Origin: Niabella sp.
GTDB taxonomy: Bacteria > Bacteroidota > Bacteroidia > Chitinophagales > Chitinophagaceae
Length of the DNA stretch: 64,000 bases
NCBI GenBank assembly: GCA_027493055.1
Contig: JAPUDO010000087.1
Coordinates: forward strand, 1 to 64,000
Direction: 5' to 3'
Below are positions 15,811-25,493 of this stretch, one piece after another. Every line of letters starts with the position of its first letter. Within the stretch, counting starts at the first letter, position 1. The notes beneath the pieces are model-generated. The model was not told the DNA's origin, searched no databases, and saw nothing but the letters and a program-made list of their open reading frames with translations. Made by a program: the position numbers and the translations under genes.

Positions 15811-18800
15811 TCACGGCTCCTTGGCAGGTACTGTTACAGGTACAAGGGGTTCAATTTTTTTATTTGTTGAATCCGGTTTCATCCTGTTAGTGGAATCTGC
15901 AGGTAATGCGGCATTCCTGTTAGCTTCACGCTCTGACCGCCTTCTTGTATTGATAAACAATTCTCTGAACGTATTAAACTCGCGTTTAAAAGAGATACCG
16001 CCGCCGGTTCTTTTAAGTGTTTTTGCAGCCCCCGAGCTGGATGTTGTAAGATAATCCAGGTTCTCCCGGTAAAATAAATTAAGCCTGATACTGCCGCTTG
16101 TATTCAGCAGCCATTCGGCGGTAACATCGGGCAGGAACAGCGGCTGAGTTTGCTGCAGGGCAGACTGTAAAGGCACTTCGAGCGAGCTGCCCAAAGAAAT
16201 AACCAGCCGGTCTTTAAAGAAAGGCACTAACAAAGAACCGCTGATATTAGCCTGGTTAATATTAAAGTTACTGGTATTAACGCCAAACACATTGCGATTA
16301 TAAACCGAGCCGCTAAAGTTTACCCTCACATTTTGTCCTAATAATGAAGCCAAAGCCGTATTCAGTTTTTTATTTACCTCGTTAAACAGTAATCCTGATA
16401 AACTGGAAATAGTATTATAGGTAAGCTCATTTACTGCAGCGCCAATACCAATATTTGAGACACCCGTTTGGGGCGGGGCAAAGCTGTTGAATACAATAAG
16501 ATAAGTAACCTGCCTTGTTACTTCAGTCTGGCTCCTTTCAATCTGCTGTAAGGCATTGGTTACATTAAAATCGTTGTTATACCGGCTGTTAGGATCTAAT
16601 TGCAGCTCAAACTTAAACTCAGGCTGGAAGAGCTGACCGGTAAGCGCAGCATATACATACACGGTTTCTCTTGTATTGGCATAACTTTGGTCTATGTTAA
16701 TTCCGGCCAGTGGAGCAAAGCTTACACGCTCGGCCTTATACCTTGCCTGTATATTTATATTGGCCTTTAACGGATCGCCCGCCCAGGATATGTAATTCTC
16801 GGTGCCTTTAATGATTTCGAAAGGCTTGGGGAAAAAAGATTTGAAGGTATAATTATACGTACCTTCTTCTATATCCAGCCTTCCTTTTATAGCAAGAGGC
16901 TCGGTGGTTCCAGCCTTAATATTCAGGGTACCAGAACCCCGGCCTACTATCTGGTCTCCGGTCAGATCATCCATTACAAACTTCATCAGCACTTTGGGGT
17001 TGGCTGTTACATCCAGCTCGTAGGACATGTTTGACTGGTCTCCCCGTATTTCCATAAGGCTGTCCGTTGCCTCTACTCCATACTTTCTTTCCACCAGCCA
17101 TTCAGGCATCTTATCAGCATAGCTGTTGGCAGAAGCTATAGTAAAACTGCTTTCTTCCCTGTCGGTAGCAATAGCATCAATTTTCATAAAGCTGTTATCT
17201 TCCGAGCCTACCAGTACAAAGGAACCTGTAGCTTTTACATCACCATAAAATAATTTATTATCAGCATAAGTGGTTTTCAGCACCTGTACCGGCCTGTTGT
17301 TCCGGGCATCGCGCGTGCCGGGTTTACGTGTAGATACGGTGATATCATAGAACATATCGTCAAAAGCGTTATGCAGGATACTACCGGTTAAATAAACGGG
17401 GTTGCCTGTAACCGTATCTTCCAGTACAATTCCGTTAAGATTGATCTCATTTTCGTTCAGCTCAATTTCCCTGTCCCGTATTTTATAATAGCATTGGGTA
17501 AACTTAACTTTTAAACCGGCATTTTGTATACGGCCTTTGCCTACCACTGTTACTGCATTAAGTGGGCCCTTTACCTGGAAATCACCGGTAACATTTCCGC
17601 TGATGTCTGAAAACAGGATATTGAGAAAACGATCTATATACCTGAGGTCAAAATTCTTCGGCTTTAATGCAATAACATTATCGGCCTGGGTTTCCTGGTT
17701 CTTTAAATAAAGTTTAACGTCGTAAGCAAGGCTTTTATCTCCCTGCCCCAGGGTGCTGCCATTCACCTGCAGCTCTTTTGTTGGCATATCAAACACTATT
17801 GTAGCGCCCAGGTCCCCTATGGAATCATTGTCCAGCCTTATAGCCCTTCCAACAAAATCATTGGAGCTGATCTTCATATTTTTTCCCGGGTTCTCAATCA
17901 GCACATGCGCATCTACCATACCTTCCAGCCTGTTATGCGGAAGTAAATAGGGAGCAATATCCCCAATATTGATACGCCTGAGCGTAATGGCTGCATCATT
18001 CCAGCTGCCTACATCAGAAGGAAGGGTTTCAATTTTTATTTCCTGTGTGCTTTCTTTTAGCACCAATAGCCCGTGAGCCGGTGCATTGGTTCTAAACTCC
18101 AGCTCCCCTTTATCCTCAATGTTCCATACTTTACCATTAAGCATAAAGGTTGACGGACTGAATTTTATACCTACTCCATTGCTGTACGTATTTACAACAG
18201 CATTCAGGCGTGCTTCATCTACGGACATGTTATTGCCTGAGCCCGTAAAAATACTTACCTGCGACACGTCCTCATGTGCCAGTATATTAAAAGTAGCCAA
18301 GGGTATTTTCAGGCTGTCTGTGATACCAATATCAGATACGCTGCCATATACAGTAAGGCTGTCGTAAGTTCCTGTAGCATCAATATCAGTATTAAAAAAG
18401 TCAAATTGCCGGTACTTAAAATGAGGAATATTTACATCCAGGGAAAGATGATTGCTGGTTGTATTAATGCTCCCCGAAATACGGCTGTAGTTAAATCCGG
18501 ACAAACTGCTATCAATAATGGTGGCAAAAGTGCTGAAATCGGAAGTCTTTACATCAAAAGTGAAGAACTGTTCAGGCACTTTGGCCTGGGGCGTTTTTAT
18601 GTAAGAAGGGTAATACCTGCTGAGAAAAACCATAGCCGAATTAGGGAGATCCCGGATATTAAAAACACCATATACACTGGCGCTAAACTCGTTGGATATA
18701 ATGCTTAAACGTTTCTGATCCTCTTCAATAGCTGAGCTTACAGACAGTGAATCAAAAGAAAGGGGTAATCCGTTCCTGGTAAGAGCGGCTTTGGCAATAG

Positions 18801-20721
18801 TGGCGCTGCCTAAAAAGTCATCAATAGTATTCCCGGAGAACTGCGCATTTATCCTGCCGCTGAAAGCAATATTTTCACTAAACAGATGGGTATTGTACAG
18901 GTTGAGCGTATCTACATTGGCCATGAAATTAAATTCAGGTATTTTCCGGCTCATATCTACCAGGCCATGCATATTAAGATGTGCATTGGGATCGTTGGCA
19001 ATAACAGACCCGTCAAAAATCTTCTTATTCAATTCCCCATCCAGTGTAATATCACGGTAACGGTAATCTTTATAATCAATATATTGTATGCGGGCATCCA
19101 AAGCCACATTACCGCTTTGAGGGTTAAATCCGGCGCCCTTCAACGTGGCATTAAGGCTTATATGCCCTACATTATTATCTTTTATTAACGGCCCCAAATG
19201 AAAATCCGCTGTGGAAACCGTCCCTGAATAAACAGGATAGGCTGCATTTTTAAGTTTCAGGTTTACATCGGCCTTTACTGTGCCCAGCGCCGTTTGCAGG
19301 GTTCCAAAGGTCACAAAATCATCTATAAACCCTGCAAAATTCCCGTTAAAATTCACATAGCCCAGCTTACTCAGATCGGGGTTGTCTATTTTTTTTAAAG
19401 GAGGAATAAAAGCTATAGCATCTGCATATACTGTTTTAAACTCATTGGCTTTTATATCAAGATAAGTGCTGTTTATCTCCGGCAAACCTGTTATGTTGGC
19501 ATCACCTGAAAAATGAGTATTGTTCCCCGCGCGGATATCCAGGTTCTTTCCAATTAAAGAGGAAACGGGCCCCTTAATATTTCCACGAAGCAGGATTCGC
19601 TTCTTCCAGGTTTTTAAATCAGGGGCAAAATAGGCTATATCATCGCTATTGATCTCAGTATTTTCAAAATGCCCCTCCATTGTAACCTTCTCCACAAAAT
19701 CGTTCATGTCATCGAAATCATCGTAGCGCATACTAAAATAATTACGGAGGTGACTGTCGTTAGTTTGAATATCAAGATTGTCAAAAGTCATTTCATGGGG
19801 CGTAAACTTGGCATCAGCAATAAGATGCTTTACTTCAAAACCACTGCGCTCCCTGGTGCTGAGCCGGATGGAAGCCGTTACGGTATCCATTTCCCATTTT
19901 ACATTTTTAAAATCGCCGTAAATTTTTGCAAACTCAATATGCTTACCATCAAAGGCTATGGGATCTAATGGCCGCGAATGGTTATCGCTTTTAAAAGTGC
20001 CATTTTGGAGCGTAAGTGTATTTACCAGTATTTTCCATTTATTACTGTTCACATCCAGGGTAGAAGTATCGGTAATCACAGGCTTCGCTACTTTACTTCT
20101 TAAGCGGGGCGGCCGGTTGCCTTCATAATCCAGCAGTGCAAAATAAGGCTGGTTAATACTGAGCGATTGAATATCAATCAGCTTCTTTGCGAAATCAACT
20201 TTCCGGGAAACCGTATTCAGTGAAGCAAGGGACACAGTCATATCCTGGCCTATCCACCCGTCCTGCTGTTTCACCCATATATTTTTAAGATCAATTTCCC
20301 TCAAAGCCAGGTTGATGGTATTTTCTTTCTTTTTCGGTGATTCATCAGGGCCTGAGAAATAGTCTATCAAAAACTGGTGCCGCCATACAGAGTCGCTCCT
20401 TTGCAGGTGTATATAAGCATCTTTTAATCCAATATATTTCAGCTCGATATTTTTCTTAAAGAAGAACCAATCAGTAATATTCACAGTAATAGCTCCGGCA
20501 CTCAAAATAGTATCCTGTTGCCGGTCTTTTATCAATACACCCTGAAGATCCATTTTGTTAAACAGTGAAAAATCCACATGCTTGATAGCAAGATGCGCTT
20601 TAAGGTCTTTGGAAAGGCGTGAAGTAACTTTATGCACCAGCCAGTTCTGTACAGGTGCCATTTGTATAGCAATCCATATAGCCGTCAATAAAATAATTAC
20701 TGATGCCAGTACAATAAGCAA
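15811..20721 (-). CDS. tamB: TamB-like translocation/assembly module protein (DUF490)
   Basis: 1636 residues. An N-terminal membrane anchor (about 1-20) is followed by a very long beta-rich AsmA/TamB repeat region and a C-terminal DUF490/TamB domain ('GSGTLNIKAGTTEPLAIKGRLDIEEGTYNYTFKSFFPKPFEIIKGTENYISWAGDP', residues roughly 1270-1330). A Pro/Thr/Lys-rich tail ends the protein. The family spans the periplasm and is linked to outer-membrane protein assembly or phospholipid transport. The start given is a TTG. The frame stays open back to a CTG at 20742 encoding 'LKRFRKILLIVLA', a more typical N terminus, and there is no in-frame ATG after the upstream stop. It is divergent from the surface protein gene at 20872. 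Confidence 0.88.
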   Translation of the reverse strand: MLIVLASVIILLTAIWIAIQMAPVQNWLVHKVTSRLSKDLKAHLAIKHVDFSLFNKMDLQGVLIKDRQQDTILSAGAITVNITDWFFFKKNIELKYIGLKDAYIHLQRSDSVWRHQFLIDYFSGPDESPKKKENTINLALREIDLKNIWVKQQDGWIGQDMTVSLASLNTVSRKVDFAKKLIDIQSLSINQPYFALLDYEGNRPPRLRSKVAKPVITDTSTLDVNSNKWKILVNTLTLQNGTFKSDNHSRPLDPIAFDGKHIEFAKIYGDFKNVKWEMDTVTASIRLSTRERSGFEVKHLIADAKFTPHEMTFDNLDIQTNDSHLRNYFSMRYDDFDDMNDFVEKVTMEGHFENTEINSDDIAYFAPDLKTWKKRILLRGNIKGPVSSLIGKNLDIRAGNNTHFSGDANITGLPEINSTYLDIKANEFKTVYADAIAFIPPLKKIDNPDLSKLGYVNFNGNFAGFIDDFVTFGTLQTALGTVKADVNLKLKNAAYPVYSGTVSTADFHLGPLIKDNNVGHISLNATLKGAGFNPQSGNVALDARIQYIDYKDYRYRDITLDGELNKKIFDGSVIANDPNAHLNMHGLVDMSRKIPEFNFMANVDTLNLYNTHLFSENIAFSGRINAQFSGNTIDDFLGSATIAKAALTRNGLPLSFDSLSVSSAIEEDQKRLSIISNEFSASVYGVFNIRDLPNSAMVFLSRYYPSYIKTPQAKVPEQFFTFDVKTSDFSTFATIIDSSLSGFNYSRISGSINTTSNHLSLDVNIPHFKYRQFDFFNTDIDATGTYDSLTVYGSVSDIGITDSLKIPLATFNILAHEDVSQVSIFTGSGNNMSVDEARLNAVVNTYSNGVGIKFSPSTFMLNGKVWNIEDKGELEFRTNAPAHGLLVLKESTQEIKIETLPSDVGSWNDAAITLRRINIGDIAPYLLPHNRLEGMVDAHVLIENPGKNMKISSNDFVGRAIRLDNDSIGDLGATIVFDMPTKELQVNGSTLGQGDKSLAYDVKLYLKNQETQADNVIALKPKNFDLRYIDRFLNILFSDISGNVTGDFQVKGPLNAVTVVGKGRIQNAGLKVKFTQCYYKIRDREIELNENEINLNGIVLEDTVTGNPVYLTGSILHNAFDDMFYDITVSTRKPGTRDARNNRPVQVLKTTYADNKLFYGDVKATGSFVLVGSEDNSFMKIDAIATDREESSFTIASANSYADKMPEWLVERKYGVEATDSLMEIRGDQSNMSYELDVTANPKVLMKFVMDDLTGDQIVGRGSGTLNIKAGTTEPLAIKGRLDIEEGTYNYTFKSFFPKPFEIIKGTENYISWAGDPLKANINIQARYKAERVSFAPLAGINIDQSYANTRETVYVYAALTGQLFQPEFKFELQLDPNSRYNNDFNVTNALQQIERSQTEVTRQVTYLIVFNSFAPPQTGVSNIGIGAAVNELTYNTISSLSGLLFNEVNKKLNTALASLLGQNVRVNFSGSVYNRNVFGVNTSNFNINQANISGSLLVPFFKDRLVISLGSSLEVPLQSALQQTQPLFLPDVTAEWLLNTSGSIRLNLFYRENLDYLTTSSSGAAKTLKRTGGGISFKREFNTFRELFINTRRRSEREANRNAALPADSTNRMKPDSTNKKIEPLVPVTVPAKEP

Positions 20722-20871
20722 TATTTTTCGAAATCTCTTCAGGAAAGGTTATTAAAAATATTTGTAAAAATAATTTATTACATACCTACTGACAAATTTC
20801 GGGAGTATGTAACTGTTAATTTTATATTTTTATGAAAACGACTAAAAAAATCATCGTACCCACCATTGCAA

Positions 20872-23688
20872 ATGAAGCTTAGCGTTAGTGTTTTATTAGG
20901 GATTGCTTTTTGCCTGCATTTACCCATCAGGGCAAAGGCACAGCAATTTGGGGGGAACCGGCCGTCTACCCAATGGCGGCAGATGAACTCTGATACAGCA
21001 CGCGTTATATTTCCTGAAGGATTGGATTCTGTAGCCAGGAAGGTAGCAGGATATGTAAGCGGGCTGGCCAGGCAAAAACCCTTTAGCCTGGGAAACAAGC
21101 TTAATAAAATAGAGATTGTTCTGCAAAATCAGCCGGTTATAACTAACGGATATGTAGCCCAGGGACCTTTCCGCAGCGAGTTTTATATTATGCCCTCTGC
21201 CGATAATTATGACCCCAGCAGCCTTTCGTGGCCCACCCAATTAACCGTTCATGAGTACCGTCATGTACATCAATATAACAATTTTGATAATGGCATAAGC
21301 GCCGTAATGAAAAAACTATTCGGGCAGGAAGGCTATGCGTTGGCTGTAAATGCTGCCGTGCCTAACTGGTTTTTTGAAGGAGATGCTGTTTTTAGTGAAA
21401 CAGCTTTAGCCCCTCATGGACGGGGAACATTGCCTTTCTTTCTGAAAGCCTACCCCGCTTTATGGCGGTATGGCAAAAATTACAGCTGGATGAAATTAAG
21501 GAACGGATCACTCAAAGACTATGTGCCTAATCATTACGACCTGGGGTACCTTTTAGTGAACTACGGCATACAAAAGTATGGCAACGATTTCTGGCCGAAA
21601 GTAACCCGTGATGCAAGCGCCTATAAAGGACTCATTTATCCTATGCAGAAAGCCGTGAAAAGATATTCAGGAGCAGATTACAAAACTTTCAGGGATAGTG
21701 CCTTTAATTATTACAGGAACATGTACAACCTGCAAGCAGCACAAAAGAAAGCGGATTCTGCTAATATTTTCCCTGTTAATAAACAAACCGTTACCAATTA
21801 TTTTTATCCTTACCAGGTATCCAGGCAAAACCTGTTATATCTTAAATCATCTTATAACCAGCGCCCTGCCTTTTATTTAAAAACGCTGGCGGGAGAAAAG
21901 TTTATCAGGTTCAGGGATATCAGTATTGATGAGCAATACGGCTACAATAATGGCAAAATTGTATATGCGGCCTACAGTTCTCATCCAAGATGGCGATGGA
22001 CCAGCTACAGTGAGATCAGGCTGCTGGATATCAATACCGGCAAACAAAAAAATCTCAGTTCAAAAACCAGGTATTTTACGCCCGACATATCCCCTGACGG
22101 AAAGATAGTGGCCGCCAGCCAGGTGGCGCTGGATGGAAAATCGAGCCTGGTTCTTTTAAACACAGGCAATGGGAAAGTGATGAAAGAGATCAGCAAGGAA
22201 TCAGTAGCCTATTTTTCAACACCCAAGATGATTGATGACACTACGGTTATAACAGTGCTGCGTAACAAGGACGCTACTACTAATATTGCTAAGATCAACA
22301 TATATACCGGCGCCATTGAAAACCTGACACCACCATCACTTACAATAATCGGCGCCATCTATGCCAGGGCAGACAGGGTATATTTCAGCGCTTCTCAAAA
22401 CCTGAAAGACGAGCTTTTCTATTACGATATCAAGAACAGGCGCCTGTTTAATATGAAAACAGAAGGTGTGGGCAGCTATTTTATCAATAATGACTTTGAT
22501 AAAACCTCATGGAGCATTTTTACTGCTGACGGTTACCAGCTACAGCAAACTGGTTCCGGCTTTGCAGACTGGAGGCCCTACCCTATGGAGCAATGGGTAC
22601 AGTCCAAAACAGGAATTATTGCCGACAGCCTATTGGCTAAGGAAAATATAATCAAGGCACCCTCCGGGATTTATAAAACAAAACCTTACTCAAAACTAAC
22701 ACGCCCTATAAACCTGCACAGCTGGCGGCCCAACTATTCCGATCCTGAATTCAGCTTTACGCTTTATGGCAATAATATCCTGAATACTACCGAAACGCAG
22801 CTTTACTATATCTATAACGAAAACGACAAAACGCATACGGCAGGCGGCAACATAGCATACGGCGGACTTTTCCCATATATCAATATTGGCTCTGAATACA
22901 CTTTTAACCGTAAAACAAAGGTATCCTCCAAGGTTAAGGAATGGGATGAGTGGAACAGTTACCTTGGAGCAAGCATTCCTTTAAGCTGGGCCGGTAACCG
23001 TACCTATAAATCATTTAATATAGGCAGCACTTATTATTTTCGTTCCGATTTCAACAAAGGGCCTGATAAAGACCATTTTAAAGAACTAAAATTCAGCTAC
23101 CTGGCGCATCGCATCAGCTGGTCACAGCAGGTACAGTCCATGGCACAGGATATTTTCCCCAGGTTTGGATATAGCGCTAACGCCCAGTTCCGGCATGCGT
23201 TAAACTTCACTAAAAGCTGGCAAAGCTATGCCGGGCTTAACTTATACCTGCCCGGTGTGCTCCCGGCGCACAGCCTGGTGCTTAACGGTGCGCTGCAGTA
23301 TTCAGGAAGCCCTGAAAATGTATTTGGCAACCGCACAGCGTTTGCAAGAGGTTATACCGCAAGAGATTCTGCCGGGATATATACAGCAAGAGGCAATTAT
23401 CATTTTCCTGTTCTTTATCCCGATTGGGGCTTTGCAAATATCTTTTACCTGCAACGCGTAAGAGCTAATTTGTTCTATGATTACTCTGTGGCATTTAATA
23501 AAAAAAACACAGGGAAAGCTGCCGTACAAAGCACCGGTGCTGAAATTTATTTTGATACGAAGTGGTGGAATCAACATCCCCTGACATTGGGTTTCAGGGC
23601 AGGCAATTTACTCACACCTGTGCCTGGCAGCAATGAACGAAAATACTTTTTTGAGTTTTTGTTGCCCACCAGCCTGATCCCGAGGTAG
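20872..23688 (+). CDS. Surface metallopeptidase-like protein with propeller and beta-barrel-like C terminus
   Basis: About 938 residues from the ATG (a TTG six nt upstream is possible). Signal peptide ends AKAQ. A zinc-peptidase core contains HExxH as 'LTVHEYRHVHQY' (His127-Glu128, His131) and a downstream 'NWFFEGDAVFSET' whose Glu169 would be the third ligand of a gluzincin. A TolB-like beta-propeller region follows (about 290-560; 'DISPDGKIVAASQVALDGKSSLVLL'). The C-terminal 300 residues have alternating aromatic strands and end '...KYFFEFLLPTSLIPR', like an outer-membrane barrel. It is probably an outer-membrane protease-like protein. I do not know a characterised homologue. The convergent neighbour is separated by a short dyad at 23692. 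Confidence 0.75.
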   Translation: MKLSVSVLLGIAFCLHLPIRAKAQQFGGNRPSTQWRQMNSDTARVIFPEGLDSVARKVAGYVSGLARQKPFSLGNKLNKIEIVLQNQPVITNGYVAQGPFRSEFYIMPSADNYDPSSLSWPTQLTVHEYRHVHQYNNFDNGISAVMKKLFGQEGYALAVNAAVPNWFFEGDAVFSETALAPHGRGTLPFFLKAYPALWRYGKNYSWMKLRNGSLKDYVPNHYDLGYLLVNYGIQKYGNDFWPKVTRDASAYKGLIYPMQKAVKRYSGADYKTFRDSAFNYYRNMYNLQAAQKKADSANIFPVNKQTVTNYFYPYQVSRQNLLYLKSSYNQRPAFYLKTLAGEKFIRFRDISIDEQYGYNNGKIVYAAYSSHPRWRWTSYSEIRLLDINTGKQKNLSSKTRYFTPDISPDGKIVAASQVALDGKSSLVLLNTGNGKVMKEISKESVAYFSTPKMIDDTTVITVLRNKDATTNIAKINIYTGAIENLTPPSLTIIGAIYARADRVYFSASQNLKDELFYYDIKNRRLFNMKTEGVGSYFINNDFDKTSWSIFTADGYQLQQTGSGFADWRPYPMEQWVQSKTGIIADSLLAKENIIKAPSGIYKTKPYSKLTRPINLHSWRPNYSDPEFSFTLYGNNILNTTETQLYYIYNENDKTHTAGGNIAYGGLFPYINIGSEYTFNRKTKVSSKVKEWDEWNSYLGASIPLSWAGNRTYKSFNIGSTYYFRSDFNKGPDKDHFKELKFSYLAHRISWSQQVQSMAQDIFPRFGYSANAQFRHALNFTKSWQSYAGLNLYLPGVLPAHSLVLNGALQYSGSPENVFGNRTAFARGYTARDSAGIYTARGNYHFPVLYPDWGFANIFYLQRVRANLFYDYSVAFNKKNTGKAAVQSTGAEIYFDTKWWNQHPLTLGFRAGNLLTPVPGSNERKYFFEFLLPTSLIPR

Positions 23689-23691
23689 CGT

Positions 23692-23715
23692 TTATCCGGG
23701 GCTATCAACGGATAA
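23692..23715. terminator. Candidate bidirectional terminator
   Basis: TTATCCG and CGGATAA (7-bp stem, 10-nt loop) lie between the convergent genes ending at 23688 and 23736. The T-rich tracts are weak, so this is tentative. Confidence 0.4.
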
Positions 23716-23735
23716 TTATATCATTTTCAAACAGC

Positions 23736-25412
23736 TCAATCACCTACTAATACCCCGCTCACATTCCAGGCGCTAAAGCTGGTACCCTCGGGTTTACCCT
23801 GCGGAATTTTTACCTGTATCGTATGCTGACCGGCCGGTAAATTTCCAAGACTGATAATATAAGGATTGGTTACTGTTCCCGGGCACCAGTTAGACCTGCT
23901 TAAATCAGAAGATGATAACCCGGTTGGAAAATTACCGGATGCGGGATTATATAAGCGATACGAGCCGCAATCCTCCCGCCAGGGCACTATTTTCAAAACT
24001 ACTGCGCCATCCAGTAAAACTGTATTTTCCTTTGGAACAAACTCATCTCCATTTCCCCAGCCGCCATGACCTGTTGTAGTATATCTTAAAACAGCATTCT
24101 TAACAGGCTCTTTTAACTCAAAGTCAACAACCAACCCTTTATCACTGTTAAACATAGTAGCATATTCCTGGTTTGCCATTTCCATAATATTCAGCGTATT
24201 GAAAAGGGGGACTATTTTTTCAGGAGACGCTCCTGCATCTTTGTGAATAGTAATTTCAGCATTAATGCGATGGCCGCCTTTATCATAGTTGCCAATAAAT
24301 ACGCCTATATACACTTCCTTATCATTTAACAGGGAGCCAAACGCTGAAATATCCTGCCGGTAAGGCACTACTTCATGCCATTCTTTTCCTTTAAGCTGAA
24401 TATAATTATATCCTTTAATTCCAAAAGGGGTAAAAAAGCGCATGAGTTCTATTGCCGGGTTATAATCATTGGTAGCTACTACGCCCTGGTATGTTTTACC
24501 ATTGCCGTTTTCATATAAGGGCAAGGTGGCGGCCCCATTCTTCAAGCCATCTAAAAAGGACTGCTTTTTATCAACAGGAATTAAAAATACAGTGCCGGTG
24601 CGATCATATGCATCGCCGTTTGATTGTTCTTTTAATTCCAGGAAAATATTATTTGAGGATCCAAATTCAGGAAACTTCACCTTCTTCACTACCACAGTTC
24701 CGTTAGCAAAGCGCATTACACCAGGCTCTACAGTGGCGGTATCTGCAAAATTGATTACCTGGTCCCTGAATAAAGGAACAGTAATAAAGCGGCTTTGCCA
24801 TATCTTGTCGCGGTAACTTAACAGATCCATAAATTCTGGCCGCGCTTTGGTAAAATAAGCAGGCGGTGTGAAGGCAGTCTTTTTTACTTCGTCGGCCGTC
24901 ATCGTAAAATTGCCATTACGAACCATTTCCAGCACCAGGCCTATATCCTGGCCCAAAATTGCTGGTGCGCCTTTTACCGGCAATGCCTTTGTGTACCAAA
25001 GTTCGATAGTATTTGAGTTTACAACAGTTTTAGCTTTTTTACAGGCATATCCTAAGATGGTTTTACTTTCCTCCAGGAACTCAAATTTCTGATTTTTTAT
25101 AGCTGATGAATCTGTTGTGCTGATAGAGGTGCTGTCATTTAAAAAACTATATAACTGCTGGTACAGGCTGCTTCTTTCAATGATAAAAAGCTCTGCAGGG
25201 AAATTACCCTCTTCCCTAAAATCTCTTTCATTTGTAACTAACGTATGCTGCGCATTGGTAAATATCAGCACTTTGTTCTGATTAGGTAAGCTTTTGCCAT
25301 TACTGGATGAAGTGTAAGTTACACGGTAAGTACCGGTATCTTTTGTAAAGGGAATCTGCGCTGCAGCATTCAGCAAATTACCAAAGACTATAAAAAGAAA
25401 AAAGGCCCTCAT
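23736..25412 (-). CDS. GLPGLI-domain protein fused to a PNGase F-like module
   Basis: About 558 residues from the second ATG (MRAFFLF), which begins the signal peptide (ending AAAQ). Residues about 20-200 resemble the GLPGLI/Porph_ging family of exported Bacteroidota proteins ('KTILGYACKKAKTVV', 'IELWYTKALPVKGAPAILGQDIGLVLEM'). Residues about 220-555 resemble the two beta-sandwich domains of peptide-N-glycosidase F: 'VVVKKVKFPEFGSSNNIFLELKE', 'FFTPFGI', 'RYTTTGHGGWGNGDEFVPKENTVLLDG' and 'NPYIISLGNLPAGQHTIQVKIPQG'. PNGase F removes N-glycans from glycoproteins. Whether the catalytic Asp and Glu residues are kept cannot be settled by eye, so activity is uncertain. Confidence 0.72.
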   Translation of the reverse strand: MRAFFLFIVFGNLLNAAAQIPFTKDTGTYRVTYTSSSNGKSLPNQNKVLIFTNAQHTLVTNERDFREEGNFPAELFIIERSSLYQQLYSFLNDSTSISTTDSSAIKNQKFEFLEESKTILGYACKKAKTVVNSNTIELWYTKALPVKGAPAILGQDIGLVLEMVRNGNFTMTADEVKKTAFTPPAYFTKARPEFMDLLSYRDKIWQSRFITVPLFRDQVINFADTATVEPGVMRFANGTVVVKKVKFPEFGSSNNIFLELKEQSNGDAYDRTGTVFLIPVDKKQSFLDGLKNGAATLPLYENGNGKTYQGVVATNDYNPAIELMRFFTPFGIKGYNYIQLKGKEWHEVVPYRQDISAFGSLLNDKEVYIGVFIGNYDKGGHRINAEITIHKDAGASPEKIVPLFNTLNIMEMANQEYATMFNSDKGLVVDFELKEPVKNAVLRYTTTGHGGWGNGDEFVPKENTVLLDGAVVLKIVPWREDCGSYRLYNPASGNFPTGLSSSDLSRSNWCPGTVTNPYIISLGNLPAGQHTIQVKIPQGKPEGTSFSAWNVSGVLVGD

Positions 25413-25493
25413 ACAGTTAATCATCAGTATTATTTAAGTTTTTTATTATAGCCGAAACAGTTTTCTCCATTCACACAATGCAATAACACATAC

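Noticed and set aside
18274..18708. 144-codon plus-strand frame
   Set aside because: Antisense shadow of the TamB-like gene, whose beta-repeat composition runs unbroken across the region.
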